A stretch of DNA of 24,025 bases from IMG/VR virus record IMGVR_UViG_3300026519_000410, positions 1 through 24,025 of that record; one strand, given 5' to 3'. Origin of the DNA: a virus. A model generated the notes under the pieces. The model was not told the DNA's origin and did no database searches. It was given only the letters and a program-made list of their open reading frames with translations. A program made the translations under genes and the position numbers. This document shows, one piece after another, positions 16,098 through 24,025 of this stretch (its first letter is position 1; each line of letters opens with the position of its first letter).

Positions 16098-18382
16098 TGC
16101 CTATCGACCGCATCTCTCGGCTGCGTGGCTACGGCGTGTTCCGCGATTTCTCGTGGCCCACCAACCTCACCGACTTCGGGCGGTACAACTTGATCTACGG
16201 CTGGAATGGTTCGGGAAAAACAACCCTGAGTCGGCTGCTCCGTGATATCGAGCATCGCCGCACTCCAACGATGGAAGGCGAAGTCACACTTCGGATCGAT
16301 GGACACGAGATCAAGGGAGATGATTTCCCACAGTCCACGCTGCAGATTCGAGTGTTCAATCGGGAGTATGTCAACGAGAGCATCTTCCCGATTGGCGGCG
16401 GCGATGTTCCGCCGATCTTCGTGGTGGGAAAGGACAGCGTCGAGAAGCAGAAAGAAGCAGACAAGCTCAGGACTGAGTGTGGGACGAAGGAGGGGGAGTT
16501 CCAAAACGCAACGACGACGCAGAGGCGCACCGAAACGGAGTTTGAAAAGCACTGTACTGATCGCGCGAAGGTGATCAAGGACATGCTTCGGGCATCGGGT
16601 GAAAACGCATACAACAACTACAACAAGACCGACTACCAAGGGCGTGCGCAGAAGATGGCAACCGATGGGGACGCAGCTGCCCACCGACTCGACGAATCGG
16701 CCCGGGACAAACTCATTGCACAACACCGCGCGACACCAAAGGCGAAGGTGCCGTTGGTGGCTTTCACGCTCCCCGACCTCAAGGGGCTGGCAGATTCAGT
16801 GCAAGGCTTGCTGGGCACGACGGTCACCTCCTCAGCAATTCAGGCGTTGAAGGATGACTCCGAGCTCGCCGAGTGGGTCCGCGACGGCCTTGGATTGCAC
16901 AAAGATCACAAGGCGAACAAGTGTCTGTTCTGCGAGCAGCCGTTGCCAGAAGGTCGGCTGGCAGCTCTCGATGCACATTTCAACGCTGAATACGAGCGAC
17001 TCCTGAAATCGATCAATGATCAGATTCAGGCTCTGGAGACGACCCGAAAACAGGCGGATGACCTTCAGATTCCTGATCGTGCCGTGTTCTACGACGATCT
17101 CTCCGATGACTACGACGCTGCTGAGAAGACGCATCGAGATGCTCTCGCAACAGTCCGTTCATTCATTGGCACCTTGATTGAGGCGCTGAATGGGAAGAAA
17201 GCTCAGCCGTTCAAGGCTTCTTCACTGACCGTGCCAGTGCCTTCTGTTGACGCAAATGCCGTTGAATGCGTGAACGAAGTCATCCGTAGTCACAACAAGG
17301 CCTCCGATGACTTTGCCAGTCGAGTCAATACTGCACGAGACAAGCTGGCTTTGGACATGATCGCTGAGACCTTGGATGAGTATGTTCAGCTGCGGGATGC
17401 CGTACAGACAGCTTTGACCGCGATCAAACCCATTCAGGATGGGATCGAACAACTCAAAGCCAAGGTCACTGAGATTGAGCGGGAGATCCGGGAACACCAG
17501 CAGCCCGCAGAAGAGTTGAATGAGGATCTGAAACGCTATCTCGGGCACGGCGACATTCAGTTGGCCATCAAGGACACGGGTTACAGCATCACGAGGCACG
17601 GCAAGCCCGCTCTGATGCTCAGTGAGGGGGAGATGACGGCGATTGCACTGCTGTACTTCCTGAAGTCACTCAATGGGCGAGACTTTGACCCTCCGAATGG
17701 TGTTGTCGTGCTCGATGACCCTGTGTCCAGCCTTGACGCCAACGCCATGCACTTGGCGTTCAGCCTGATACGGGCCCGTACGGCAGACGCAGGTCAAATC
17801 TTCGTGCTCACACACAACTTCGCGTTCTTCCGCCAGGTGCGCAACTGGCTGAGATATGTTCCCGGCCAGAGAAGCAAAGACAGCACCAAACAACCGGCGC
17901 GGTTCTTTATGCTCGAGTGCGTAGAACAAGACGGGAAGCGGGCATCGGCACTTCGCCCCCTAGATCAGTTGCTTTACAAGTACGAGTCCGAATATCACTT
18001 CCTCTTCGCCTCTGTGTATCGGTTTGCCCACGGGCCGACACCCGAAGGCCTAGAAGCATGCTATGGAATGCCGAATATTGCTCGACGCTTGCTGGAAAGC
18101 TTCTTGGCGTTTCGGCATCCCGATGCCTTCGACAATATGTGGGGAGCTCTGCGGGAGGTCGCCACCTCCGATGAAGCGAGGAAGGGTCGCATCCTGAATT
18201 TCGTGCAGACATACTCGCACGGTCCGGGGACGGGGCAACCAGAACATGATCCGTCGGTTCTCGGCGAGTCCAGATCGATCCTTCAGGAGATTCTGGCGCT
18301 GATCAAATCGGAAGACTCTGGCCATTACGCGGCGATGAAGAATCTCGTCGATCCTGCAGGAGACAAGGAAGGAACAGCATGA
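16097..18382 (+). CDS. RloC/PrrC-like AAA_13 ATPase, candidate anticodon nuclease
   Basis: A 761-residue SMC/Rad50-like ATPase. ATG 16097 is chosen because GGAGGT lies 6 bases upstream and the sequence before it is not family-like. Walker A is GWNGSGKTT (35-43). A long coiled-coil region is interrupted by CLFC (Cys276, Cys279), a zinc-hook-like Cys-x-x-Cys as in RloC. Signature LSEGE (508-512), Walker B VVVLDDP (Asp540/Asp541) and H-loop THN (572-574) follow. The C-terminal part has Arg663-x3-Glu667 and a late His708 in YSHG, resembling the Arg-Glu-His triad of PrrC/RloC. Those enzymes cut the tRNA anticodon loop when a linked type I restriction enzyme is blocked or DNA is damaged. Position inside the hsd operon supports this. 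The nuclease call is the uncertain part. Confidence 0.82.
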   Translation: MPIDRISRLRGYGVFRDFSWPTNLTDFGRYNLIYGWNGSGKTTLSRLLRDIEHRRTPTMEGEVTLRIDGHEIKGDDFPQSTLQIRVFNREYVNESIFPIGGGDVPPIFVVGKDSVEKQKEADKLRTECGTKEGEFQNATTTQRRTETEFEKHCTDRAKVIKDMLRASGENAYNNYNKTDYQGRAQKMATDGDAAAHRLDESARDKLIAQHRATPKAKVPLVAFTLPDLKGLADSVQGLLGTTVTSSAIQALKDDSELAEWVRDGLGLHKDHKANKCLFCEQPLPEGRLAALDAHFNAEYERLLKSINDQIQALETTRKQADDLQIPDRAVFYDDLSDDYDAAEKTHRDALATVRSFIGTLIEALNGKKAQPFKASSLTVPVPSVDANAVECVNEVIRSHNKASDDFASRVNTARDKLALDMIAETLDEYVQLRDAVQTALTAIKPIQDGIEQLKAKVTEIEREIREHQQPAEELNEDLKRYLGHGDIQLAIKDTGYSITRHGKPALMLSEGEMTAIALLYFLKSLNGRDFDPPNGVVVLDDPVSSLDANAMHLAFSLIRARTADAGQIFVLTHNFAFFRQVRNWLRYVPGQRSKDSTKQPARFFMLECVEQDGKRASALRPLDQLLYKYESEYHFLFASVYRFAHGPTPEGLEACYGMPNIARRLLESFLAFRHPDAFDNMWGALREVATSDEARKGRILNFVQTYSHGPGTGQPEHDPSVLGESRSILQEILALIKSEDSGHYAAMKNLVDPAGDKEGTA

Positions 18383-21300
18383 CCGGCTATCTCGACGAAT
18401 CCCAACTCGAGATCGCCACGGTCGATACCTTCCGTGAGCTCGGCTACGACTATGTCCACGGCCCACAGATCGCCCCGGACGGCGACGCTCCCGAGCGGGT
18501 GGACTACGGCCAGGTCATCCTCGCCGAGCGGCTCCGTGCGGCTCTCTGCCGCATCAATCCTGATGTGCCCGACGAGGCTATCAACGAGGCGGTTCGCATC
18601 GTTACCCGTGCCGACAGCCCGTCGCTGATCGTCAACAACCGCGCCTTCCATCGCCTGCTCACCGACGGCGTCGATGTCTCATGGAGAGACAACGGGCAGG
18701 AGCGGCACGGCAAGGTCTGGCTCATCGAACGCGACCCGGCCAAGGTGGACGACAACGAGTTCCTCGTGGTCAACCAGTTCACGGTGATCGAGGACAAGAG
18801 GAACCGCAGGCCGGATGTTGTGGTGTTTGTCAACGGGCTGCCGATGGCGGTGATCGAACTCAAGAACCCGGCGGAAGAGAAGACCACCCTTCGCCACGCG
18901 TTCAACCAGATCGAGACTTACAAGAACGACATCCCGTCGTTGTTTGCCACCAATGAGGCTGTGGTGATCTCGGACGGGTTCTCAGCCAAGATGGGTACGA
19001 TCACTGCTGGGTGGGATCGGTTCATGCCCTGGCGGACGGTGGACGGCCAGACGGTTGCCCCCGTCTCCCAAATCCAGCACGAAGTGCTCATCCGAGGCGT
19101 GTTCGAGAAGCACCGATTCCTCGACTACATCCTGCACTATGTCACCTTCGAGGATGACGGGAAGTCGATCGTCAAGAAGGCCGCGGCGTATCACCAGTAC
19201 TGGGCGGTCAACAAGGCGGTCGATACCACCGTTGAAGCGAGCCGACCGGACGGCGACAAGAAGGCCGGAGTCATCTGGCACACGCAGGGTTCGGGCAAGA
19301 GCCTCTCGATGGTGTTTTATGCCGGGAAGATCATCGCGCACCCGGCGATGGAGAACCCGACGCTTGTCATCATCACCGATCGGAACGATCTCGATGACCA
19401 ACTCTTCGGCACCTTCAGCATCAACAGCGAACTGCTCAGGCAAAAGCCCGTGCAGGCCGAGAGCCGGGAGCATCTCAAGAGTTTGTTGCAGGTCGCATCC
19501 GGGGGGGTGGTCTTTACGACGATGCAGAAGTTTGAGGGAGGAGAATCGCTCAGCGAACGCCGAAACATCGTGGTGATCGCTGATGAGGCACACAGAAGCC
19601 ATTATGGCTTTGAGGCCAAGATCAATCGCAAGACCGGCGAGAAGAAGTACGGCATGGCCAAGTACCTGCGCGATGCCATCCCCAATGCCTCGTTCATTGG
19701 TTTCACGGGCACGCCGCTGGAACTCGACGACAAGAGCACACCCGCGGTCTTTGGTGAATACATCGACAAATACGACATCCTGCGTGCGGTCGAGGACGGC
19801 ACGACTGTGCCGATCTATTACGAATCTCGCCTGGCCAAACTGGAGCTCAACGAGGAGGAGAAGCCAACCCTTGACCCCGAGTTCGAGGAGATCACCGAGG
19901 GCGAAGAGGAAAGCGATAAGCAGAAGCTCAAGACCAAATGGGCTGCTCTCGAGGCGATGGTTGGTTCGGAGAAACGCATCGGGATGGTGGCACAGGATAT
20001 CGTCGATCACTTCGAGAAACGACTCGAAGCGATGGACGGCAAGGCAATGGTTGTTTGCATGTCGCGGCGGATCTGTGTCGATCTCTACAACGCCATCATC
20101 AAACTACGCCCACAATGGCACGATGAAGACGAGGCGAAAGGTGCGATCAAGGTCGTCATGAGTGGCTCAGCGTCTGACGAACAGGCATGGCAGCCACACA
20201 TCCGTTCAAAAACGCAGCGAGAAGATATCGCCAAGCGATTCAAGGATGCTCAAGATTCGCTCCAACTGGTGATCGTCCGGGACATGTGGCTGACCGGCTT
20301 CGACTGTCCGAGCATGCACACAATGTATATCGACAAACCGATGGTTGGGCACAACCTGATGCAGGCCATCGCTCGGGTGAACCGCGTGTTCCGCGACAAG
20401 CCGGGCGGACTGGTCGTGGACTACCTTGGGATTGCTGATGCCCTCAAGAAAGCACTCCACACTTACACTGCAAGTGGCGGCAAGGGTAAGGCTGCAATTG
20501 ATCTCGACAAGGCCGTCGAAGTCATGATGGAGAAGTACGAGGTTGTGTGCGACATGTTGCATGGCTTCGACTATCAAGCGGTGCTTCAAGCCGAGCCAGC
20601 CAAGCGCATGTCCGGCATTGCCGAAGCGATGGAGTTCGTTCTTGGACTGGATGATGGTAAGCGCCGATATGTGCAGGCCGTCTCGGCTCTGTCAAAGGCC
20701 TTTGCACTTGCGATTCCACACGATCAAGCGATGGCGATCAGAGACGAGGTCGGGTTGTTCCAGGAGATCCGAACCGCGATCGTGAAAGTCACAGCGTCCG
20801 AGTCTCAACGCTCACCCGAAGATATCGAATCGGCGATTCGGCAGTTGGTGTCACGGGCGGTCTATCCCACCGAGGTCGTCGATATCTTCGCGGCTGCTGG
20901 GTTGAACAAACCAGATATTTCGATTCTCTCCGATGAGTTCCTCGCTGATGTCCGCAAGTTGCCACAGCGGAATCTTGCGCTGGAGTTGCTCAAGCGACTT
21001 ATTAATGATGATATCAAGACGCGGATGCGGAAGAATGTCGTGCAGGCCCGCTCGTTTGCCGAGATGCTCGAAGCGTCGATTCGGAAATACCAGAATCGAG
21101 CGATTGAAGCCGCACAGGTCATCGAGGAGTTGATCGCACTGGCCAAGGAGATGAGAGCCGCACAAACCCGGGGTGACGACCTCGGCCTCAATGAAGACGA
21201 AATTGCTTTCTACGACGCTTTGGCAGACAACGACAGTGCTCAAGAAGTCATCGGCGACGAGAAGTTGCGGCTTCTCGCCCAAGAACTGGTCGATCGTGTA

Positions 21301-21471
21301 AAACGAAATGTCACGATTGACTGGCAGGTTCGCGAGAACGCGAGGGCAAAGATCCGCGTGATGGTCAAGCGATTGTTGCGACAGTACGGATATCCCCCCG
21401 ATTTAGAACAGCGAGCAACAGAACTAGTCTTGGAGCAAGCCGAAGTCTTGTGTAAAGATTGGGCATCGTGA
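18379..21471 (+). CDS. hsdR: Type I restriction endonuclease subunit (HsdR)
   Basis: A 1030-residue motor and nuclease subunit starting at ATG 18379 (ATGA overlap). The N-terminal PD-(D/E)xK nuclease has Asp146 in RRPDVVVF, Glu160-Leu-Lys162 in VIELK, and the type I-specific Q-x3-Y motif (Gln177, Tyr181). Helicase motor 1 has Walker A QGSGKS (303-308) and Walker B DEAH (402-405), then GFTGTPLE (motif III). Motor 2 contains the [14 protein letters not shown] and [16 protein letters not shown] motifs. The C-terminal third is helical and should dock on HsdM. The enzyme translocates DNA from unmethylated targets and cuts at a distance. No frameshift or missing catalytic residue was seen. Confidence 0.96.
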   Translation: MTGYLDESQLEIATVDTFRELGYDYVHGPQIAPDGDAPERVDYGQVILAERLRAALCRINPDVPDEAINEAVRIVTRADSPSLIVNNRAFHRLLTDGVDVSWRDNGQERHGKVWLIERDPAKVDDNEFLVVNQFTVIEDKRNRRPDVVVFVNGLPMAVIELKNPAEEKTTLRHAFNQIETYKNDIPSLFATNEAVVISDGFSAKMGTITAGWDRFMPWRTVDGQTVAPVSQIQHEVLIRGVFEKHRFLDYILHYVTFEDDGKSIVKKAAAYHQYWAVNKAVDTTVEASRPDGDKKAGVIWHTQGSGKSLSMVFYAGKIIAHPAMENPTLVIITDRNDLDDQLFGTFSINSELLRQKPVQAESREHLKSLLQVASGGVVFTTMQKFEGGESLSERRNIVVIADEAHRSHYGFEAKINRKTGEKKYGMAKYLRDAIPNASFIGFTGTPLELDDKSTPAVFGEYIDKYDILRAVEDGTTVPIYYESRLAKLELNEEEKPTLDPEFEEITEGEEESDKQKLKTKWAALEAMVGSEKRIGMVAQDIVDHFEKRLEAMDGKAMVVCMSRRICVDLYNAIIKLRPQWHDEDEAKGAIKVVMSGSASDEQAWQPHIRSKTQREDIAKRFKDAQDSLQLVIVRDMWLTGFDCPSMHTMYIDKPMVGHNLMQAIARVNRVFRDKPGGLVVDYLGIADALKKALHTYTASGGKGKAAIDLDKAVEVMMEKYEVVCDMLHGFDYQAVLQAEPAKRMSGIAEAMEFVLGLDDGKRRYVQAVSALSKAFALAIPHDQAMAIRDEVGLFQEIRTAIVKVTASESQRSPEDIESAIRQLVSRAVYPTEVVDIFAAAGLNKPDISILSDEFLADVRKLPQRNLALELLKRLINDDIKTRMRKNVVQARSFAEMLEASIRKYQNRAIEAAQVIEELIALAKEMRAAQTRGDDLGLNEDEIAFYDALADNDSAQEVIGDEKLRLLAQELVDRVKRNVTIDWQVRENARAKIRVMVKRLLRQYGYPPDLEQRATELVLEQAEVLCKDWAS

Positions 21472-21528
21472 TCGGATAAGGATTGCAGCATGCCATTGAA
21501 ATCGGCTTCTGGAAAATGAAAACTTGCC

Positions 21529-21543
21529 AATGCCCGTGGCATT
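21529..21543 (+). repeat. Hairpin between hsdR and the DUF262 gene
   Basis: AATGCC (21529-21534) and GGCATT (21538-21543) form a perfect 6-bp inverted repeat around CGT, in the 100-base gap after hsdR. There is no T-run, so it is a poor terminator. It could be an operator for the DUF262 gene or a weak transcript stem. The gap itself shows that the next gene is not coupled to the hsd operon. Confidence 0.35.
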
Positions 21544-21571
21544 CGGATCGATAGAAGAGTGAGATTATGAG

Positions 21572-23668
21572 ATGAGAGCCATCCACAACCAGTTCACAAA
21601 GATTATCAACAGCGCGGCCCAGTATATCATCCCTGTTTTTCAACGCGATTACAGCTGGACTGAGGCCGAGTGTGAGCAGTTCTGGAAGGATATTCTCCAT
21701 ATCGCCGACGACACCAGTGATCGGGGGCACTTCCTCGGCTCGGTCGTCTACATCTCAACGGAAGAGATCTCGTCGAGCTTTACAAGATGGCTACTCATAG
21801 ACGGCCAGCAGCGTGTGACGACGCTGACCCTGCTCATGGCGGCTCTGCGTGACCACATTATGGAGACGGGCTGGACAGGCAGCGATGATGGCCCCACAGC
21901 CAAGAAAGTCGAAGCGTACTTCCTCCGGAATGTCCAAGAAGAGGGCGACCGCGAGCACAAACTGGTTCTGCGACGGCACGATCAGACCACGCTCCGAGCG
22001 ATCCTCGACCGGGATGAAATGCCCGAGCAGATTTCCGAGCGTATCCGTGATAACTACGAGTATTTCCGTGAGCAGTTGCTCGAAGCCGATCCAGAAACGG
22101 TGTACCGCGGCGTTGGCCGACTGATCGTCGTCGATGTCACGCTTGATCGAGGTGTGGACGATCCACAACTCATCTTCGAGAGCCTGAACAGCACCGGGAT
22201 GGATCTGAGCCAGGCAGACCTGATTCGCAACTTCATCCTGATGCGCCTGTCCGAAAAGGATCAGACGCGGCTCTACGAAACCTACTGGTGCAAGATCGAG
22301 AGCCTCTTCCGCGGGTCCGAACGGACATTCGATGCCTTCGTACGCGACTATCTCGCGCTACAGACGCGGGCAAGCAAGCAGGAGAAAGCCGACGAAATCT
22401 ACTTCGCGTTCAGACGCGAGTTTGGCTCGCTCGGCTCGAATCCGGTGGGACTTGATGCATTCTTGGAGGAGCTGCTTCGCTTCGCCCGCTATCACGCCGC
22501 GTTTAGCCTGGGAGGCCAGGCCCCGGACGCATTGCGCGAGCCACTCGCTCGGCTCCGTCGTCAAGTTGATGTGCCCGCGACGCTGATCATGAGCCTTTTC
22601 GATTGCCACGACCGGCTGGGTACACTGTCAACAGATGAGTTCGTTCAGACGATCGAACTCATCGAGAGCTATGTGTTCAGGCGGTCCATTTGCGGTCATC
22701 AGACTCGCGGCTATTGGCAGGTGTTCGCAAACCTGGCCTATCGGATCGATGAGACACACCCCCTTGAGTCGCTGGCCGTTGGCCTGGCCCGACAGCACGA
22801 CAACTATCGTTTTCCTGACGATGAAGCGTTCCGCAAGGCTCTCGAAACGAGAGAACTCTACGGCAAACGGGTCTGCTTCGAGTTGCTCGACAGACTGGAA
22901 AACCACAGCAGCAATGAGCCCACTGACACGAGCAAGTATTCGATCGAGCACATCATGCCGCAGAACGACAATCTCGGGCCAGAGTGGCGTGAGATGCTCG
23001 GCGAGTCTTGGCATGAGGTCCAGCGAGAATGGCTGCATCGACTCGGCAACCTGACACTCACGGGGTACAACAGCAAGTATTCCGATCACCCCTTCGACAA
23101 GAAGAAGACGATCAGCGGCGGCTTCGAGGAGAGTTCGGTCCGTCTGAACAAGTATGTCCGCGAGCAGTCACGGTGGACGCAAGCCGAGATGGAGACCCGA
23201 GGCAAAGAACTCGCGTCCCGGTCACTCTTGATATGGCCCTGCCTGGAGGTTGACAAGACACTCGTGGAGAAAGCCGAACATAAGGAAATGCGAGCACAGG
23301 CGAAACGAAGGGATGTTGCAAAGGTCCAGATGAGCCAGAAGGCCCGAGAACTGTTCGAGGCACTCCGTATTCATGTCCAGGAGATGGATGGCGACATTAT
23401 CGAGCTCGCCGAGAAGAAATCGGTGAGCTACCACAGTCCAACATTCTTTATGGAAGTGCTCCCAAGGAAGAATCGGGTCAATCTCCTGCTCGCACTTGAC
23501 TTCAACGAGATCGAGGATCCTCACGGGATCGCGAAGGACACCTCCGAGCGCAAGTTTTTCTTCTACGCCCAATATGAGGGTGGCGTGAATGTTCCCATCT
23601 GGGAGTCGAGCGACATTGATAAAGTTATGCCGATGATTCGGCAGGCACATGAACTGGCGAGGGTATGA
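21572..23668 (+). CDS. DUF262/DUF1524 (GmrSD-type) restriction nuclease with DUF5655-like C-terminus
   Basis: A 698-residue protein. The N-terminal DUF262 (GmrS-like) domain has IPVFQRDYSW (20-29) and IDGQQR (76-81), the ParB-like nucleotide-binding motif of this family, plus QLIFESLNSTG later. The DUF1524 (GmrD-like) HNH domain has EHIMPQ (459-464, His460) and GNLTLTGYNSKYS starting near 492. The last about 110 residues (VLPRKNRVNLLLAL, then a DIDKVMPMIRQAH helix) resemble DUF5655. GmrSD-type enzymes cut DNA carrying modified bases, such as glucosylated hydroxymethylcytosine, using NTP. It starts 100 bases after hsdR with only a weak ribosome binding site, so it is probably its own unit. It complements the methylation-sensitive hsd system. 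Confidence 0.9.
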   Translation: MRAIHNQFTKIINSAAQYIIPVFQRDYSWTEAECEQFWKDILHIADDTSDRGHFLGSVVYISTEEISSSFTRWLLIDGQQRVTTLTLLMAALRDHIMETGWTGSDDGPTAKKVEAYFLRNVQEEGDREHKLVLRRHDQTTLRAILDRDEMPEQISERIRDNYEYFREQLLEADPETVYRGVGRLIVVDVTLDRGVDDPQLIFESLNSTGMDLSQADLIRNFILMRLSEKDQTRLYETYWCKIESLFRGSERTFDAFVRDYLALQTRASKQEKADEIYFAFRREFGSLGSNPVGLDAFLEELLRFARYHAAFSLGGQAPDALREPLARLRRQVDVPATLIMSLFDCHDRLGTLSTDEFVQTIELIESYVFRRSICGHQTRGYWQVFANLAYRIDETHPLESLAVGLARQHDNYRFPDDEAFRKALETRELYGKRVCFELLDRLENHSSNEPTDTSKYSIEHIMPQNDNLGPEWREMLGESWHEVQREWLHRLGNLTLTGYNSKYSDHPFDKKKTISGGFEESSVRLNKYVREQSRWTQAEMETRGKELASRSLLIWPCLEVDKTLVEKAEHKEMRAQAKRRDVAKVQMSQKARELFEALRIHVQEMDGDIIELAEKKSVSYHSPTFFMEVLPRKNRVNLLLALDFNEIEDPHGIAKDTSERKFFFYAQYEGGVNVPIWESSDIDKVMPMIRQAHELARV

Positions 23669-23672
23669 AATC

Positions 23673-23789
23673 ATGTTGCGGCAATGTGATATTCAAGGCA
23701 TCAGTAACAAGTGGGAGTTCAGCCGATATCCACTGAGGAGCTTGGGACAGGAAATATCATTCGGAGACACCACCATGCTACAAAACTGA
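23673..23789 (+). CDS. Possible 38-residue ORF after the DUF262 gene
   Basis: ATG 23673 lies 4 bases after the DUF262 stop and the frame ends at TGA 23787-23789. It begins MLRQCDIQGISNKWEFSRYP. No good ribosome binding site and no recognisable domain were seen. Its length is within chance. The only support is close spacing to the gene before it, which would allow coupled translation. Confidence 0.2.
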   Translation: MLRQCDIQGISNKWEFSRYPLRSLGQEISFGDTTMLQN

Positions 23790-23798
23790 GAAAAAGGA

Positions 23799-23827
23799 TT
23801 GACACGCGGCCCGCTTCGCGGGATAGA
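23799..23827 (+). promoter_or_regulatory. Possible promoter (TTGACA, 17-base spacer, GATAGA)
   Basis: A perfect -35 consensus TTGACA at 23799-23804 is followed 17 bases later by GATAGA (23822-23827), which matches only three of six positions of TATAAT. The spacer contains a CCCGC-TTC-GCGGG inverted repeat, which could bind a regulator. Transcription would start near 23834 and reach the terminator at 23922, with no good ORF between. Confidence 0.3.
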
Positions 23828-23921
23828 CAGCGATGCCAATCTGTGGTTTACAGCCTGAGCACTTCCTCTCGACCCGTTCACCAGTACCCGAGTTTGGATT
23901 GCGCTGACTTCGGGGAGCTTC

Positions 23922-23956
23922 AAACGCCATCGCAAACTGCGGTGGCGTTTTTGTTT
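23922..23956 (+). terminator. Rho-independent terminator
   Basis: A stem of about 12 bp pairs AACGCCATCGCA (23923-23934) with TGCGGTGGCGTT (23938-23949), with one G-T wobble and a loop of AAC. It is followed by a T-rich tract (23948-23952, then GTTT). It is the only textbook terminator I found in the window and would end transcription reading rightward. Confidence 0.82.
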
Positions 23957-23985
23957 ACAACCAGTACTCCATGGGCTCGGGGACA

Positions 23986-24001
23986 GAGTTCGCCGTAACT
24001 C
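23986..24001. repeat. Small inverted repeat at the right edge
   Basis: GAGTT (23986-23990) and AACTC (23997-24001) flank CGCCGT, preceded by GGGGACA. Sequences of the form GGGGACAGAGTT are familiar to me from the borders of RAYT/REP-type elements, but the window ends too soon to see an element. Confidence 0.2.
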
Positions 24002-24025
24002 CACGCACCAGCGAGGCTTCCGGCG

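Larger units (their letters stand above)
23669..24025. other. Right-end intergenic region (357 bases)
   Basis: No convincing large gene is visible on either strand. The 95-codon (+) and 103-codon (-) frames here are shadow-like, rich in Ser/Arg and without a ribosome binding site. The region holds a 38-codon ORF just after the DUF262 gene, a TTGACA box at 23799-23804, a CCCGC/GCGGG hairpin at 23810-23822, a strong terminator near 23922-23956, and a GAGTT/AACTC inverted repeat at 23986-24001. Confidence 0.6.

Noticed and set aside
18982-20010. 342-codon open frame on the minus strand
   Set aside because: It is antisense to hsdR motor 1, where the + strand holds intact Walker A and DEAH motifs.
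23693-24004. 103-codon minus-strand and 95-codon plus-strand frames at the right end
   Set aside because: Both cross the terminator hairpin, lack ribosome binding sites and show no domain.

Overview
The window is dense, GC-rich bacterial DNA in which every convincing gene is on the + strand, and most neighbouring genes overlap by 4 bases (ATGA or GTGA). It looks like a high-GC Gram-negative bacterium. A Planctomycetota or similar lineage is my best guess from overall gene style, but no taxonomic marker gene is present, so this is only inference. No rRNA, tRNA, CRISPR array, integrase or transposase was seen.

Bases 1-10267 are the morphogenesis module of a long-tailed (siphovirus-like) prophage or a phage-derived particle. 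The order is: end of an upstream gene, head-tail joining-like protein, a small membrane-anchored coiled-coil protein, tail-terminator-like protein, HK97 gp10-like protein, tail tube protein, a G/GT-type pair of tail assembly chaperones joined by a probable -1 frameshift, a lipoprotein, the tape measure protein, and two unrecognised proteins that are probably tail-tip or baseplate parts. Three unusual genes follow: a SAM-dependent methyltransferase, a protein of the DUF115/sialyltransferase-like type, and a Ser/Gly-rich protein with a Hint (bacterial intein-like) domain in its middle.

Bases 10450-21471 form one composite defence operon built on a type I restriction-modification system: small HTH protein, hsdM, rhuM, a winged-helix protein of unknown function, hsdS, a dual-specificity-type protein phosphatase, an RloC/PrrC-like AAA ATPase (candidate tRNA anticodon nuclease), and hsdR. 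Cargo genes have entered between all the core hsd genes. A copy of the 3' end of hsdM lies just after rhuM and shows how one insertion probably happened. Tiny ORFs that appear to couple translation fill the junctions around the inserted genes.

Bases 21572-23668 encode a separate DUF262/DUF1524 (GmrSD-type) nuclease, a predicted modification-dependent restriction enzyme. Together the right half could mark self DNA (HsdM/HsdS), cut unmodified DNA (HsdR), cut modified DNA (GmrSD-like) and disable translation if restriction is blocked (RloC-like), with the phosphatase and winged-helix protein as possible regulators. The last 357 bases hold no convincing large gene, but contain a TTGACA box and a strong rho-independent terminator that could bracket a small RNA.
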